A stretch of 60,601 bases of DNA from an uncultured Eggerthellaceae bacterium (GCA_910585565.1 CAJUFC010000156.1:1-60601); one strand, 5' to 3'. Counted from the stretch's first letter, positions 16,588 to 25,174 are shown. Program-made: numbers and translations. Notes: a model not told the origin generated them from the letters alone.

Positions 16588-16866
16588 CTATGCCTCCTCG
16601 ACTATTGTTTCCAAATCTTTGAGGTCATTTGCGAGGATGGTAAGTCCATCTTCGATAATTCGGTCCGTCGCCCAATCAAGAACAGCCAAGGCTTCTTCAA
16701 GTTTAGTTATCTTCTTGCGCGAAATAGGATCGCTACCCATCGCCTGGTCACACACATTTGCCGCATTCAGTAAGAATTGTTTTTGAGTATAGATAGCCTC
16801 TTGATATTCGCGCACTGCGGTGATAAGCGACCTTACCGCATCTGTATCCATGAAATTGTTCGACAT
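16588..16866 (-). CDS. WXG100-sized helical protein
   Basis: The 92-residue protein is almost entirely alpha-helical with two long helices broken near residue 45 (GSDPISRKK), the shape of ESAT-6/WXG100 proteins, although the WXG tripeptide itself is absent. The ATG at 16866 follows AAAGGG by 6 nt. It lies between the FtsK-type ATPase and two LXG-like proteins, the expected place for a small secreted partner of a type VII-like system. Assignment rests on size, predicted helices and context. Confidence 0.6.
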   Translation of the reverse strand: MSNNFMDTDAVRSLITAVREYQEAIYTQKQFLLNAANVCDQAMGSDPISRKKITKLEEALAVLDWATDRIIEDGLTILANDLKDLETIVEEA

Positions 16867-16880
16867 CTGCAACCCTTTCC

Positions 16881-19800
16881 CTACAACAGATATTCGTCCA
16901 GGTCATCGAATTCTTTATCAGCAAAGATGCCTAGCGAATCGTGGGAGTATGGACGAAAAGTTATACCATCAAGCCCATTTGTATATCTAAAACAATGATC
17001 TACCAGTTCTGATGCAACAGATGCATCTGGTCGTGGCATGAATTCACGAGCATCTTCTTGGGGTATTCGGAAGGCCAAGCGATGTCTAAACCAATCAAGC
17101 GAGACGCCCCATTTTTTTATCTCCTTAAGATTAGGGACAACCAGCATAAAATGATCGCCCCTCTTTGATCCTTGCTCCATTAACCGCAACAACTCTGAAC
17201 CGAGATCTGCGCTGTTGCTGTCCTCGCTGCCACTTTTGGCGGTCAATCCGAACAACGCATTGCATCGCTCCATCGCAGCAGAAGGATCTTCTCGCATGGT
17301 ATCTGCATCGGCATGAACAACAGACAGCTTTGCGCTTACTTCCAACGCCCCCTTCAAGAGCTTTGTCTGAAGATCATCTTCTCCGTCGTCGCGCTTAGGA
17401 ATGTTGATTATTGCCTCTTGGCGACTCAAGGCGGGGGCTTGAATTGAAGAATCACCCTGGAATAAAGACTCGGGGCACAACACGACAGTAAGGCTCCGTG
17501 TAGAATCAAATCCTCTAGCTCCTGTCGCCTCGGTTAAATATGATTCGATATTAGCCATCCCGCAGCACACGTGAACATTTGGTATACCGGCAAAGCCATG
17601 TTTTGGCATAAGGGGTGTCGCATGCGGAACAAGTATGTTGATACGTATGCTCTGCGCACTTGCCGAAGCAGCCATCGTTGCAACGGCAGACTGAAAAGCT
17701 TCTCCCTTTGCAATAGGGGCGCAAAATAGGATATTTTCTGCATAGCCATCGACCAATTCGATTGGCGTGCATTCCCGCATTCGAAGGGGCTGCCCAAAAC
17801 ACATGAATATGGACGAGGGATCGAATGAATCCGCCAGCAATTGATTTATCGATGCCTTGACGATGCTGCACGCAGACGCATAATCTGTCAATTCGTTACC
17901 GTCAAACACCTGCACCTTTTTATCGATGTAGGAGTTAAAGTCAGAAACGGAATATGCTTCAGCGGGCGTGTAGCATTCCATGATTGGCGAAAGAAGCCTA
18001 TACTGCTCTGCATTGTCGTTGAAGAACAGTACGTGCATCTTTTTCAAATGGTCCCCGCTGGAGGCACCTGGTATCTTAAGGAGAGCATAATGCGGTATCA
18101 GGCTTTCCATGACGCGACGGTCGTCATCAGTTACCGAGGGGAGATCGAGCGTATCTTTGATTTCAGCATAGTCTGTCTTCATGGCTATGCGCTGCTGTAT
18201 TTGTTTCTTCGAATAATCGCTCAGTCCGCGAGTACCCTGAGTGAACCCCTGACTGGCGAACACGAAACGAAATCCAAGAGCTGCGCCTTTAGCCAGAAGC
18301 ATCTGCAGCTTATCCTTGTAATCCTTTCCAGCCACTGCTGCATCCGCGACAATTTTCGACATAACCGAAAATTCATCGATGACTATGAGAAGTGCAGGCA
18401 TATAACGTTCTGCCGCTTGAGCGTCTGACAGCTTTACCCATCCATTCTTCTTGAAGATCGATTGCCTCTTCAGCATAATTTCCGTCAAACGGTCGAGAAG
18501 ATCGTAAACCAGCTCAGGAGACTCATCAAGAACGATATAGCGTATATGCGGAGGAGGGCATGCTGTATAGCGACTGAACTCTGTCATCTTGAAATCAACA
18601 AGCCATATCTCCACATCGTCTGGATGCTTTGAAAGGAAAACGCCCGTCAGGAATGTATGCAAAAGCGTTGATTTGCCGGATCTGGAAGCACCTCCTATGA
18701 AAGCAGCGAAGTTCTCATTTTCAAACGAGAGGCTTACTATTGAGCCATCAGATGAAAGACCCACGGGTATCTCTCGAATTGCCCTATTTCCCTTTATCGC
18801 ATTCTTGAAAGGCTTATCTCCGATTCGAGCAACGTAGGCATTATCTTCGTTGCTGCCATGCGTCATATAGTCGATAAGCGTGTTTATGGTATCGGTGGCG
18901 TCCTCGTGCCGTGGCATCCAATTGAACTCTATTCGTCCAAACGGGGAGCCCAGGATGAAAGCTTTACCGCCATCGTTCTCTATGCGCAAGCAGCGCCCTG
19001 CTGTTTCTTCAAAAAGTCCTGCTGGGGTTCCGGCTGCTTCGCATGGAGTCCCCTGAAGTATAGCGATTACCCCATAGCTCTCTGCCATGAGGACCAATTT
19101 TCTAATCAGCCTTAATGCCGATTCGTCATAAGCGTTCGGATAGTCTCTAAATACAAAAACATCAGAAACCCCCACCGTGGCACCGTTGTTTAACCTGCGC
19201 TCATCGAAGCGATTCATTGTCGAACTAAGATTTGAGAAAAACGTTCGCATTTCTTCGGGCGAACGCGGCACCTCATTAAAAAGAGGACTATCGCCACAAG
19301 CTAGTTCAGACATTATCCCAAGAGAAAGTGGACTGAACGTAATGGGATCCAAATACGCTGCGTTTTCTAATGTACCTTTGCTCCGTAGCGTATCAAAAAT
19401 GTTTAACAGAAAGACAGCGATGCTTCCTATAGAGGATTCATCAGCGGCTTTGTCGGCCTCTGCGTAAACTGCACCCCCGGTCTTCATATTTACGGTTATA
19501 GGAAGACTAATGGCATTATCGTTTTTAATGAATGCAGGAGCTGCAGGCGCAATGATTGATTCCTGGAACGCCATTTTTGCGCTTTCCGGTAGCGGAAGCC
19601 GAATGATGCCGGTACCCATCACGACATCCATGTCGGCACTTATGGATGTTTCGCAGTCAGCTAAAAAGGACGAAAACGCTGTCGTCCCTAGCAAACTGTT
19701 ATAGCGTTCTATCAAGCTGCATTTCTTGCCAAGGCGAGCGTTTTGGCTCCGTTCCTTCTGCGCTTCTACCTGCGCTTTGCGCTCATCTACCGAATGTAGA

Positions 19801-20180
19801 TGCTGCCTCAATTCTTTATTAAGCATATTAAGCTGCCCATGAGCTTCACGAAGCAGCTCCGCAGCCTTTTCATCGTTGTGCGAATGTGGATCAATCTGCA
19901 CTTGCAATGCTACCAATTTTGCTCTGTCGTATGGCAGCATCGTCTCGCACGACGCATTTGCATCTGCATGCACCGAAGCAACCTTAATGAAGGCATTGAC
20001 GACGTTAATAGCATCTTCAAGCGATACTCTCTTCAGTTCTTCTTGTTGGGAGAGAGCGCTTTCGTTGCCTGGATTGTCAACGTTCTTATCAATCTGCTCA
20101 TATTCAAGAACTATGGAATACAGTTCATTGTAAAAATCGTTTGCCCTTCTTATCAATTCGCTGTCTAGTGCAAGCTTCAT
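16881..20180 (-). CDS. FtsK/SpoIIIE-type ATPase of a type VII-like secretion locus (EssC-like)
   Basis: The product has 1099 residues. Residues 1 to about 160 are coiled coil. Residues about 480-730 form an FtsK/SpoIIIE ATPase with Walker A GGASRSGKST (about 496-505) and Walker B LLIVIDEF (about 597-604). Residues about 800-1099 look like a second, degenerate FtsK domain in which ILFCAPIAKGEAFQ replaces a Walker A. Tandem active and inactive ATPase domains resemble EssC/EccC motors. There are no clear membrane helices, so a partner must anchor it; the upstream gene has two. ATG at 20180 follows AGGGAG. It probably drives export of the WXG100/LXG-like proteins. A DNA-pumping role is less likely given these neighbours. 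Confidence 0.78.
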   Translation of the reverse strand: MKLALDSELIRRANDFYNELYSIVLEYEQIDKNVDNPGNESALSQQEELKRVSLEDAINVVNAFIKVASVHADANASCETMLPYDRAKLVALQVQIDPHSHNDEKAAELLREAHGQLNMLNKELRQHLHSVDERKAQVEAQKERSQNARLGKKCSLIERYNSLLGTTAFSSFLADCETSISADMDVVMGTGIIRLPLPESAKMAFQESIIAPAAPAFIKNDNAISLPITVNMKTGGAVYAEADKAADESSIGSIAVFLLNIFDTLRSKGTLENAAYLDPITFSPLSLGIMSELACGDSPLFNEVPRSPEEMRTFFSNLSSTMNRFDERRLNNGATVGVSDVFVFRDYPNAYDESALRLIRKLVLMAESYGVIAILQGTPCEAAGTPAGLFEETAGRCLRIENDGGKAFILGSPFGRIEFNWMPRHEDATDTINTLIDYMTHGSNEDNAYVARIGDKPFKNAIKGNRAIREIPVGLSSDGSIVSLSFENENFAAFIGGASRSGKSTLLHTFLTGVFLSKHPDDVEIWLVDFKMTEFSRYTACPPPHIRYIVLDESPELVYDLLDRLTEIMLKRQSIFKKNGWVKLSDAQAAERYMPALLIVIDEFSVMSKIVADAAVAGKDYKDKLQMLLAKGAALGFRFVFASQGFTQGTRGLSDYSKKQIQQRIAMKTDYAEIKDTLDLPSVTDDDRRVMESLIPHYALLKIPGASSGDHLKKMHVLFFNDNAEQYRLLSPIMECYTPAEAYSVSDFNSYIDKKVQVFDGNELTDYASACSIVKASINQLLADSFDPSSIFMCFGQPLRMRECTPIELVDGYAENILFCAPIAKGEAFQSAVATMAASASAQSIRINILVPHATPLMPKHGFAGIPNVHVCCGMANIESYLTEATGARGFDSTRSLTVVLCPESLFQGDSSIQAPALSRQEAIINIPKRDDGEDDLQTKLLKGALEVSAKLSVVHADADTMREDPSAAMERCNALFGLTAKSGSEDSNSADLGSELLRLMEQGSKRGDHFMLVVPNLKEIKKWGVSLDWFRHRLAFRIPQEDAREFMPRPDASVASELVDHCFRYTNGLDGITFRPYSHDSLGIFADKEFDDLDEYLL

Positions 20181-20187
20181 ATTCTCC

Positions 20188-21195
20188 CTAAAAGCTACGC
20201 GGCGGAACATAATTTGCATTAATCGCTCGATATGTCATAGATGCGCTAACGTAATTAGCTCCATAATCAAAGTCGATCTCCATAGGAATCACTGCACCAC
20301 CAGAGATATCATCTGGATAAGACACGATTATTTCGGTATGAACATTTTGCGCTATAGCATTAGCAAGGGCGGACTGTTCGGAGAAATCCTTTAGGCAAGA
20401 TACGCGCTTTATCTTAAAATCATATTCGCCATAAGGCGTTTCCACCCTATTTTTAAAGACCTTGAAACTAAAAGGTACGTCGATGCTTTGCACATGTGGC
20501 CTTCTGTCGGCCGCCTCTATGCTTCGCTTAAAGCCATCGAGCAGAAGTTCGATGATTTCTTGCGCAACTGTGCTATTTGCATACCTGACACTGTCTTTTC
20601 GCAGCTTTTCTTCATACTTTTTTCTATGAGCGTTCTTTTCTTCACGTAGCCGTGAAATCTCTTGCTCGGTTTCTGCCTGAACTCTTTCAATGCGCTCGGC
20701 GGTTGATTTCGAGATATTGCTGAGCTCAGCTTCTTGCTTGCTTTTCTCCTTTGCGATTTGAGCGGAAAGACTTTTGTCTCGCAGGCCTCTTATAATCCCC
20801 ATCACGATCAGTGTGACCACGAATGCAACGCCCGGCGTGCCAAACCAAATCCACATGCCGAACTCAACATATTCACCCTCTCTTGTCAAAGTAATGCCAA
20901 GGCTTTCTGCAAATTGGCGCTCTGATTCATGATCCGGCATCAAGGCGCAGCTTCCGAAAAAGACGACAGCAAAGACCATTAAGGATGTAATAAACGCAAC
21001 TTTCAGATAAGAAGGCGTTTCATGCATTTGCGCTTCAAGATGTGAGATGGTTTCATCGTATTTCTTCGAGGTTTTCCAGGCTTTTTCGTTAGCGCTGTCT
21101 TTCTCTTCCGCAACTGTCGCTGATGCATGATTCTCTAACGCGGCTATTTTGTTGTCTATCTGTTCGTCGTATGAACGCGGATTGATATCACTCAT
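20188..21195 (-). CDS. Coiled-coil membrane protein with two TM segments (secretion partner?)
   Basis: The 335-residue protein has an N-terminal helix (1-65), two membrane segments (about 66-84, LKVAFITSLMVFAVVFFG, and about 118-138), a long charged coiled coil (about 145-215) and a C-terminal alpha/beta domain (about 220-335) with QSIDVPFSFKVFKNRVETPYGEYDFKI. No family is recognised. It ends 7 bp before the ATPase start, and it supplies the membrane anchor the ATPase lacks, in a layout reminiscent of EsaA/EssB-type components without visible homology. Confidence 0.6.
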   Translation of the reverse strand: MSDINPRSYDEQIDNKIAALENHASATVAEEKDSANEKAWKTSKKYDETISHLEAQMHETPSYLKVAFITSLMVFAVVFFGSCALMPDHESERQFAESLGITLTREGEYVEFGMWIWFGTPGVAFVVTLIVMGIIRGLRDKSLSAQIAKEKSKQEAELSNISKSTAERIERVQAETEQEISRLREEKNAHRKKYEEKLRKDSVRYANSTVAQEIIELLLDGFKRSIEAADRRPHVQSIDVPFSFKVFKNRVETPYGEYDFKIKRVSCLKDFSEQSALANAIAQNVHTEIIVSYPDDISGGAVIPMEIDFDYGANYVSASMTYRAINANYVPPRSF

Positions 21196-21225
21196 ATCGG
21201 TTCGTCTTCTCGTTGCTGTTTTTAG

Positions 21226-21564
21226 CTAGACACAGGCTTTCGCTATTGGGTAAATACAACAAATCAGGCACGCAATAACGTAGCCACCAGACATTGATCC
21301 ACCGACAGCGACACCGCACATGAAGAAGAATTGCAGAAAGGCGCAAATAAGGCAGAGGACAACGTTTCCTCCAAAGCGGATCCCTAGTACGAACATCAAT
21401 ATTCCCGAAATCACTGCGCAGATCGGGCCGACTGCCGAACCGGCTAGCGAACATCCGATTGCTATTAATTCAAACAATCCTACCGCAACAAGCAATCCCA
21501 TCGGTTTGGCGTTGCCGAGTTTGTTTCCTACAAAGAATCCTGCAATTGCCGAAAAGATATTCAT
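21226..21564 (-). CDS. Small glycine-rich polytopic membrane protein
   Basis: The 112-residue, very hydrophobic protein has about four membrane segments and many Gly and Cys residues (GFFVGNKLGNAKPMG, IGCSLAGSAVGPICAV, CGVAVGGSMSGG). No family is recognised. It lies in the same operon between the 148-residue protein and the coiled-coil membrane protein and may be part of an export channel. Confidence 0.6.
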   Translation of the reverse strand: MNIFSAIAGFFVGNKLGNAKPMGLLVAVGLFELIAIGCSLAGSAVGPICAVISGILMFVLGIRFGGNVVLCLICAFLQFFFMCGVAVGGSMSGGYVIACLICCIYPIAKACV

Positions 21565-21572
21565 ATGTTCCC

Positions 21573-22019
21573 CTAGCCGATAATGCCAGTCATGGCTTCA
21601 TCTATCGCTTGGCAAACCGCTGCGTAATATGAATCCTCTTTTTGTGCAGCAGTCTTATCCGAAAAGAGCTTTCCCTGTGCAACTTTTTGATAATTCCTAG
21701 ACGTAGGTGTTCCCTGGGCGATAGTTACTTCGAGAATGGCCCCCGTTTTGTCAAATGCAGCAAAGACTGATGCATAATCGCTGAAGGATTGTGAAGTAAA
21801 GACGACGGCAGGACTGATTGTGCCCGACCCAAACAATCCCCCTCCGATTTTATACTCATCGGAGCGAGCGTTAACCGGCATCCCCATATCATCTTGCATG
21901 ATGGAAGAAACGGCATCCGATACTAGTTGCGCCGCTTCGTTTGGATCGATACCTTGAGCTCCTTTGTATCTGCGCACATCCAAAAGCATGGTTTCATTAA
22001 CAGGCCCCTTGATAGTCAT
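21573..22019 (-). CDS. Unknown 148-residue soluble protein of the cargo operon
   Basis: The start is ATG at 22019, eight nt after GGA; the frame is open upstream but crosses the hairpin and the peptide gene. Visible features: an N-terminal helix region (residues 20-45, GIDPNEAAQLVSDAVSSIM), a glycine-rich turn IGGGLFGSGTISPAVVF, and a C-terminal amphipathic helix (AAQKEDSYYAAVCQAIDEAMTGI). No family is recognised. It is the first gene after the cysteine-rich peptide and its hairpin. Confidence 0.6.
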   Translation of the reverse strand: MTIKGPVNETMLLDVRRYKGAQGIDPNEAAQLVSDAVSSIMQDDMGMPVNARSDEYKIGGGLFGSGTISPAVVFTSQSFSDYASVFAAFDKTGAILEVTIAQGTPTSRNYQKVAQGKLFSDKTAAQKEDSYYAAVCQAIDEAMTGIIG

Positions 22020-22043
22020 ATGCTTTTCCTTTCTTCTGGGTAT

Positions 22044-22074
22044 GTGCGCAGCAGCGTCATAAACTGCTGCGCAC
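22044..22074 (-). other. Stable hairpin between peptide gene and downstream operon
   Basis: A perfect 11-bp inverted repeat (GTGCGCAGCAG / CTGCTGCGCAC) with a 9-nt loop starts 5 bp after the peptide stop. There is no T tract, so it may stabilise upstream mRNA or attenuate rather than terminate. Confidence 0.65.
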
Positions 22075-22078
22075 GGCA

Positions 22079-22207
22079 CTACTTCAGTACTTTCGGGCGA
22101 GAGGGGGAACAGGGCTTGGTATCGCAATAGCAACCAACGCACGCAGCTTTTCTCACATAAGATGTGCTGTATTTTTCATGCTTTATGCCCTTCTTCAAAA
22201 TCTTCAT
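22079..22207 (-). CDS. Cysteine-rich RiPP precursor peptide candidate (42 aa)
   Basis: This 42-codon gene overlaps the 3' end of the radical SAM gene by 32 bp in another frame. Its ATG at 22207 follows AAGGAGGTGA by 8 nt, an ideal ribosome site that lies inside the radical SAM frame. The peptide has a basic leader beginning MKILKKGIKHEK and a C-terminal core with four cysteines spaced C-x2-C-x-C-x4-C (AACVGCYCDTKPCSPSR). This is like Cys-rich precursors encoded beside SPASM maturases of the CcpM type. A hairpin follows directly, as is common after precursor genes. The modification (thioether or other) cannot be predicted. Confidence 0.75.
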   Translation of the reverse strand: MKILKKGIKHEKYSTSYVRKAACVGCYCDTKPCSPSRPKVLK

Positions 22208-23471
22208 TTCCAGTCACCTCCTTCAAATACAGTTCGAGATATTTCATGCCGACATATGTGGGGGGATAGCAAAACCTGCGCTTCATCCGCTGTGATTCGA
22301 AGACGCAGCCTCCACCGCATATTGGCAACCAGACGCATTCCGAACACAACTTGTCTCGAAGAGGATTCCAGTCCATATATCTGAGCAATGCTGCGTAATT
22401 TACAATGCGCGTTTCGCTAGGTTCCTTGAGATTGAATATGATTGCGTCGTCATTGCCTATATCATTCCAGCACTTATAGACATTACATTGTTCATCGATG
22501 ACGTAACTATTCTCTGAACATGCTCCGCAGAAAACAAATCTGTTCTGGAAGATTTGATCCAAATCATCGTGGGTATAACCGGTGCGTAAAAAGATATCTA
22601 ACTCTTCTTGAGCAAATTCTTCGCACGTAAAGCACGAGAAAGAGTCCGGTAATGTTTCGTATTCCAGAAGATGACCCACATGAACGTTGACCCTGGGGTT
22701 TTCGGAAAAATAGTCAGCTATTGCATCATAATCTCGAATATTGATTTTATCTACGTTCATCCGAATGCTGACCTCAATGCCTGCTTCTGATAGGCGTGTA
22801 ATGTTAGCGAGCGTCTGTTCAAAAAACTTCATTCCGTTTTTTGCGGGTCTCCGCTTATCATGCAGATCTCCCCAGCCGTCAAGGGTTATCTGTGCATTCG
22901 TGATCTTGCATTTTGCAAACTCACTGATTATTTCCTCTGTTAGCAAGGAGCCGTTTGTGATGATGTGTGCGCAATAATCGACTTTTTCTCTAGCGCAGAT
23001 TTCTATAAACCGCTCGCTCCAGTTTCGTATTTGCGAAAAAGCGAGTAGCGGCTCTCCTCCATACCAGTTAATCTGTAGTTTTGTGAAGCGTCTCTCCCGT
23101 ATTTCATCTTCTATAAAAGCCGCTATTGCCCTATATCCCTCTTCATTAAGAAAACCATCACGGCTGCTTTCGTAGCAATAAGGACACTTGTAATTGCAAG
23201 ACAGTGTAGGTGCAATGGTCACGGATAAACTGGATGATGAAAACTGTGTCTTTTTGAACTGATATTCAAGATAGGCGCGTTCGTTTATGCAATCATCAAC
23301 AATAAACCCGTTATCTGATAGCATTTCAAGCAAATCCGTCGTTGCCGCATCAGGGTTCGAGATATTCTCATATTCTTCTTCTGCAAATTGGGCCATACTG
23401 CCACTAAGGGTATTGAATACAACGACTCCCTTATCTTCGCGTATAACAATGTTGTATCTCGACGATTTCAT
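22176..23471 (-). CDS. Radical SAM/SPASM peptide maturase
   Basis: The 431-residue enzyme has an N-terminal ~75-residue segment that may bind a leader peptide. The radical SAM domain has C92-x3-C96-x2-C99 (CNYKCPYC) and GGEPLL near residue 137. The C-terminal SPASM domain is cysteine-rich, with FCGACSENSYVIDEQCNVYKC around 315-335 and CSECVWLPICGGGC around 378-391. Such enzymes install thioether or similar crosslinks in ribosomal peptides. Its own 3' end overlaps a small Cys-rich peptide gene, the likely substrate. It is the second gene of the cargo operon, after a 149-residue protein. Confidence 0.88.
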   Translation of the reverse strand: MKSSRYNIVIREDKGVVVFNTLSGSMAQFAEEEYENISNPDAATTDLLEMLSDNGFIVDDCINERAYLEYQFKKTQFSSSSLSVTIAPTLSCNYKCPYCYESSRDGFLNEEGYRAIAAFIEDEIRERRFTKLQINWYGGEPLLAFSQIRNWSERFIEICAREKVDYCAHIITNGSLLTEEIISEFAKCKITNAQITLDGWGDLHDKRRPAKNGMKFFEQTLANITRLSEAGIEVSIRMNVDKINIRDYDAIADYFSENPRVNVHVGHLLEYETLPDSFSCFTCEEFAQEELDIFLRTGYTHDDLDQIFQNRFVFCGACSENSYVIDEQCNVYKCWNDIGNDDAIIFNLKEPSETRIVNYAALLRYMDWNPLRDKLCSECVWLPICGGGCVFESQRMKRRFCYPPTYVGMKYLELYLKEVTGNEDFEEGHKA

Positions 23472-23497
23472 ACTTGGGACTATTCGATTTCGTAAAA

Positions 23498-23947
23498 CTA
23501 GTATTCCGTGATGGAGAGCTGGCGTCCGCTTGAATCAATATTTGCCTTGAGGTTTGGATGGGTCTCTTTTAGAGTGTCAACAATCACCTGCACATATTCA
23601 GCTTCATGGCCGATTGCTGATTCTGGTAACGAATAATATTGATATTTCAATTCGTTATGCTCGTCTTTCCCATCAATAAGAATCGCTTTTAATTCATTAG
23701 GAGCAACGATCCAATATTCGTCTTCAAAAGTATCTCCCATAGCTTTCAGAACCAGCCCCGTTTGGTACCTATATGTGGTGGCTCCATCCTGCGTTCCTGG
23801 TGTAAGCGAAATGTATAGAAAGCCACGAGAATTGAACTGTTGATCATGCTCAATCAACTGTAGAATCGTTGCCGTGATGCTTTCCGTTGTGGCATCTGGC
23901 AACGAAACAGATGAGCTCTGTTTCTTGAAGCCATCAAAGAACCCCAT
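23498..23947 (-). CDS. Unknown 149-residue protein, first gene of the cargo operon
   Basis: ATG at 23947 follows GGAG by 6 nt. The start GFFDGFKKQ resembles peripheral membrane amphipathic N termini; the rest is an alpha/beta fold with ITATILQLIEHDQQFNSRGFLYISLTP and GHEAEYVQVIVDTLKETHP. No family is recognised. It heads the leftward operon and is followed after 26 bp by the radical SAM gene. A weak promoter (TTGCAA near 24020, TATTAA near 23995, 19-bp spacing) may lie upstream. Confidence 0.6.
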   Translation of the reverse strand: MGFFDGFKKQSSSVSLPDATTESITATILQLIEHDQQFNSRGFLYISLTPGTQDGATTYRYQTGLVLKAMGDTFEDEYWIVAPNELKAILIDGKDEHNELKYQYYSLPESAIGHEAEYVQVIVDTLKETHPNLKANIDSSGRQLSITEY

Positions 23948-23982
23948 TTGCATCTCCAGTCTCGTTTAGCTTCCCTTGGCGA

Positions 23983-24105
23983 AAAAGGTAGACTTTAATA
24001 CGAAAGCAAGATGGAAACTTTGCAAAGGGCGTCAAGCAGGCAGAGTAGACATTTTGCAATGAGTTAGCAAGCGAAATTTCGGCGAATCAAAAAGGTCTAC
24101 CTTTT
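23983..24105. promoter_or_regulatory. Res-like cluster of GTAGAC/GTCTAC sites
   Basis: AAAAGGTAGAC (23983-23993) and GTCTACCTTTT (24095-24105) are 11-bp inverted repeats, and a third site AGTAGACATTTT starts near 24044. They lie directly beyond the 3' end of the resolvase gene, in the 228-bp gap before the cargo operon. Three spaced subsites are the usual layout of a resolvase res site; operators for the operon are an alternative. Confidence 0.5.
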
Positions 24106-24175
24106 CATGAAGCGAAAATGTCCCAACAAGTCGATTCATCCCGAGAACGGTACAAGAAAGCCAAGAAAAGGAGAG

Positions 24176-24781
24176 TTAGAGAACGGCTTCTTTATCTTGC
24201 TTTAGCCAGTTATCGAACGTCGAAGCGCTCACTTTAAGGCGTTGGGCCGCCTCTTTTCTCGTGATGTTGCCATCGAGGTAGGCTCGCTTTGTCTTCGAGT
24301 AGATTCCTGGCCGTTCGATACAGGGGCGCCCGAAACGAATCCCACGCGCTTTTGCGGCCGCTATGCCTTCGGCTTGGCGCTGATGAATGCTCTCACGTTC
24401 GACCTGCGCAACATATGAAAGAACCTGAAGGACCACATCCGTTAGGAAAACCCCTGTGATGCCAGCCACTTCGGTTCGCGTATCGAGAATTGGCATATCC
24501 AGCACGACGATATGCGCACCTTTCTGCTTTGTGATACGCCGCCATTCCTCTATGATCTCTTCGTAGTTCCTGCCCAACCTGTCGATGCTCTTCACGTACA
24601 CCACGTCTCCTGGCTTCAGCCTGCGCAATAGCCGCTTGTATGCCGGACGCTCGAAATCCTTGCCGCTTGCCTTGTCCGTATAGACGCTCTTCCCGACAAT
24701 TCCTTCCTTGTCGAATGCGTCTAGCTGTCGCGCTAGGTTTTGGTCCTGTGCGGACACTCGCGCATATCCGTACTCCGCCAT
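24176..24781 (-). CDS. Serine recombinase (resolvase/invertase)
   Basis: The 201-residue protein has the small serine recombinase layout: catalytic domain with the nucleophile Ser in YARVSAQDQN (about residue 10), KSIDRLGRNYEEI, then a helix and a C-terminal HTH (NITRKEAAQRLKVSASTFDNWLKQ). It should cut and join DNA at two-fold sites, resolving cointegrates or inverting segments. GTAGAC sites next to its 3' end are candidate targets. It marks the right boundary of the T7-like operon and suggests that the cargo arrived on a transposon or plasmid. Confidence 0.9.
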   Translation of the reverse strand: MAEYGYARVSAQDQNLARQLDAFDKEGIVGKSVYTDKASGKDFERPAYKRLLRRLKPGDVVYVKSIDRLGRNYEEIIEEWRRITKQKGAHIVVLDMPILDTRTEVAGITGVFLTDVVLQVLSYVAQVERESIHQRQAEGIAAAKARGIRFGRPCIERPGIYSKTKRAYLDGNITRKEAAQRLKVSASTFDNWLKQDKEAVL

Positions 24782-24955
24782 ATCTTCCTCCTAAAAATGC
24801 GGGATTTAGGAGGCAATTAAACCTGGCTGTCACAAGAGTCCGTAACGCTTAAGATGGTAGAGAAGTTGTGTGTTCCGATACTTTTGACCGCCGCTTTCAT
24901 CCAGTGTTCGGAGATATCAGAACATCACAAGCAGACATGTCCATAGCCTAAGACT

Positions 24956-25174
24956 ATGGACAATCTCGAAAACAGGATGAAACTCGGCAACAGGATAAAA
25001 GAACTGCGAAACGAACAAGGTCTTTCCCTGCGCCGTTTCGGAATGATGACTGGCCTGGGTCATACCTATCTCTGCGAACTGGAAAGCGACAAGCGGCAGG
25101 TCAGGTTCGACACCATCTGCAAGATCACGGACAACTTCGGCATCTCGCTGCACGACTTCTTCAACTGGGATTAG
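24956..25174 (+). CDS. XRE-family HTH regulator (small)
   Basis: The 72-residue protein is a single Cro/C1-type helix-turn-helix: GNRIKELRNEQGLSLRRFGMMTGLGHTYLCELES. It is divergent from the resolvase. It resembles the second HTH of the next gene (GLG-x-TYL, F-x3-C-KI). An internal ATG at 24977 is an alternative start because AACAGG precedes it. The target is unknown, possibly the divergent promoters around 24.8 kb. Confidence 0.75.
   Translation: MDNLENRMKLGNRIKELRNEQGLSLRRFGMMTGLGHTYLCELESDKRQVRFDTICKITDNFGISLHDFFNWD

Noticed and set aside
16881..20180. FtsK-type ATPase as a conjugation or chromosome translocase
   Set aside because: No relaxase, type IV secretion or gamma DNA-binding domain; neighbours are WXG100/LXG-like proteins and the second ATPase domain is degenerate as in EssC.
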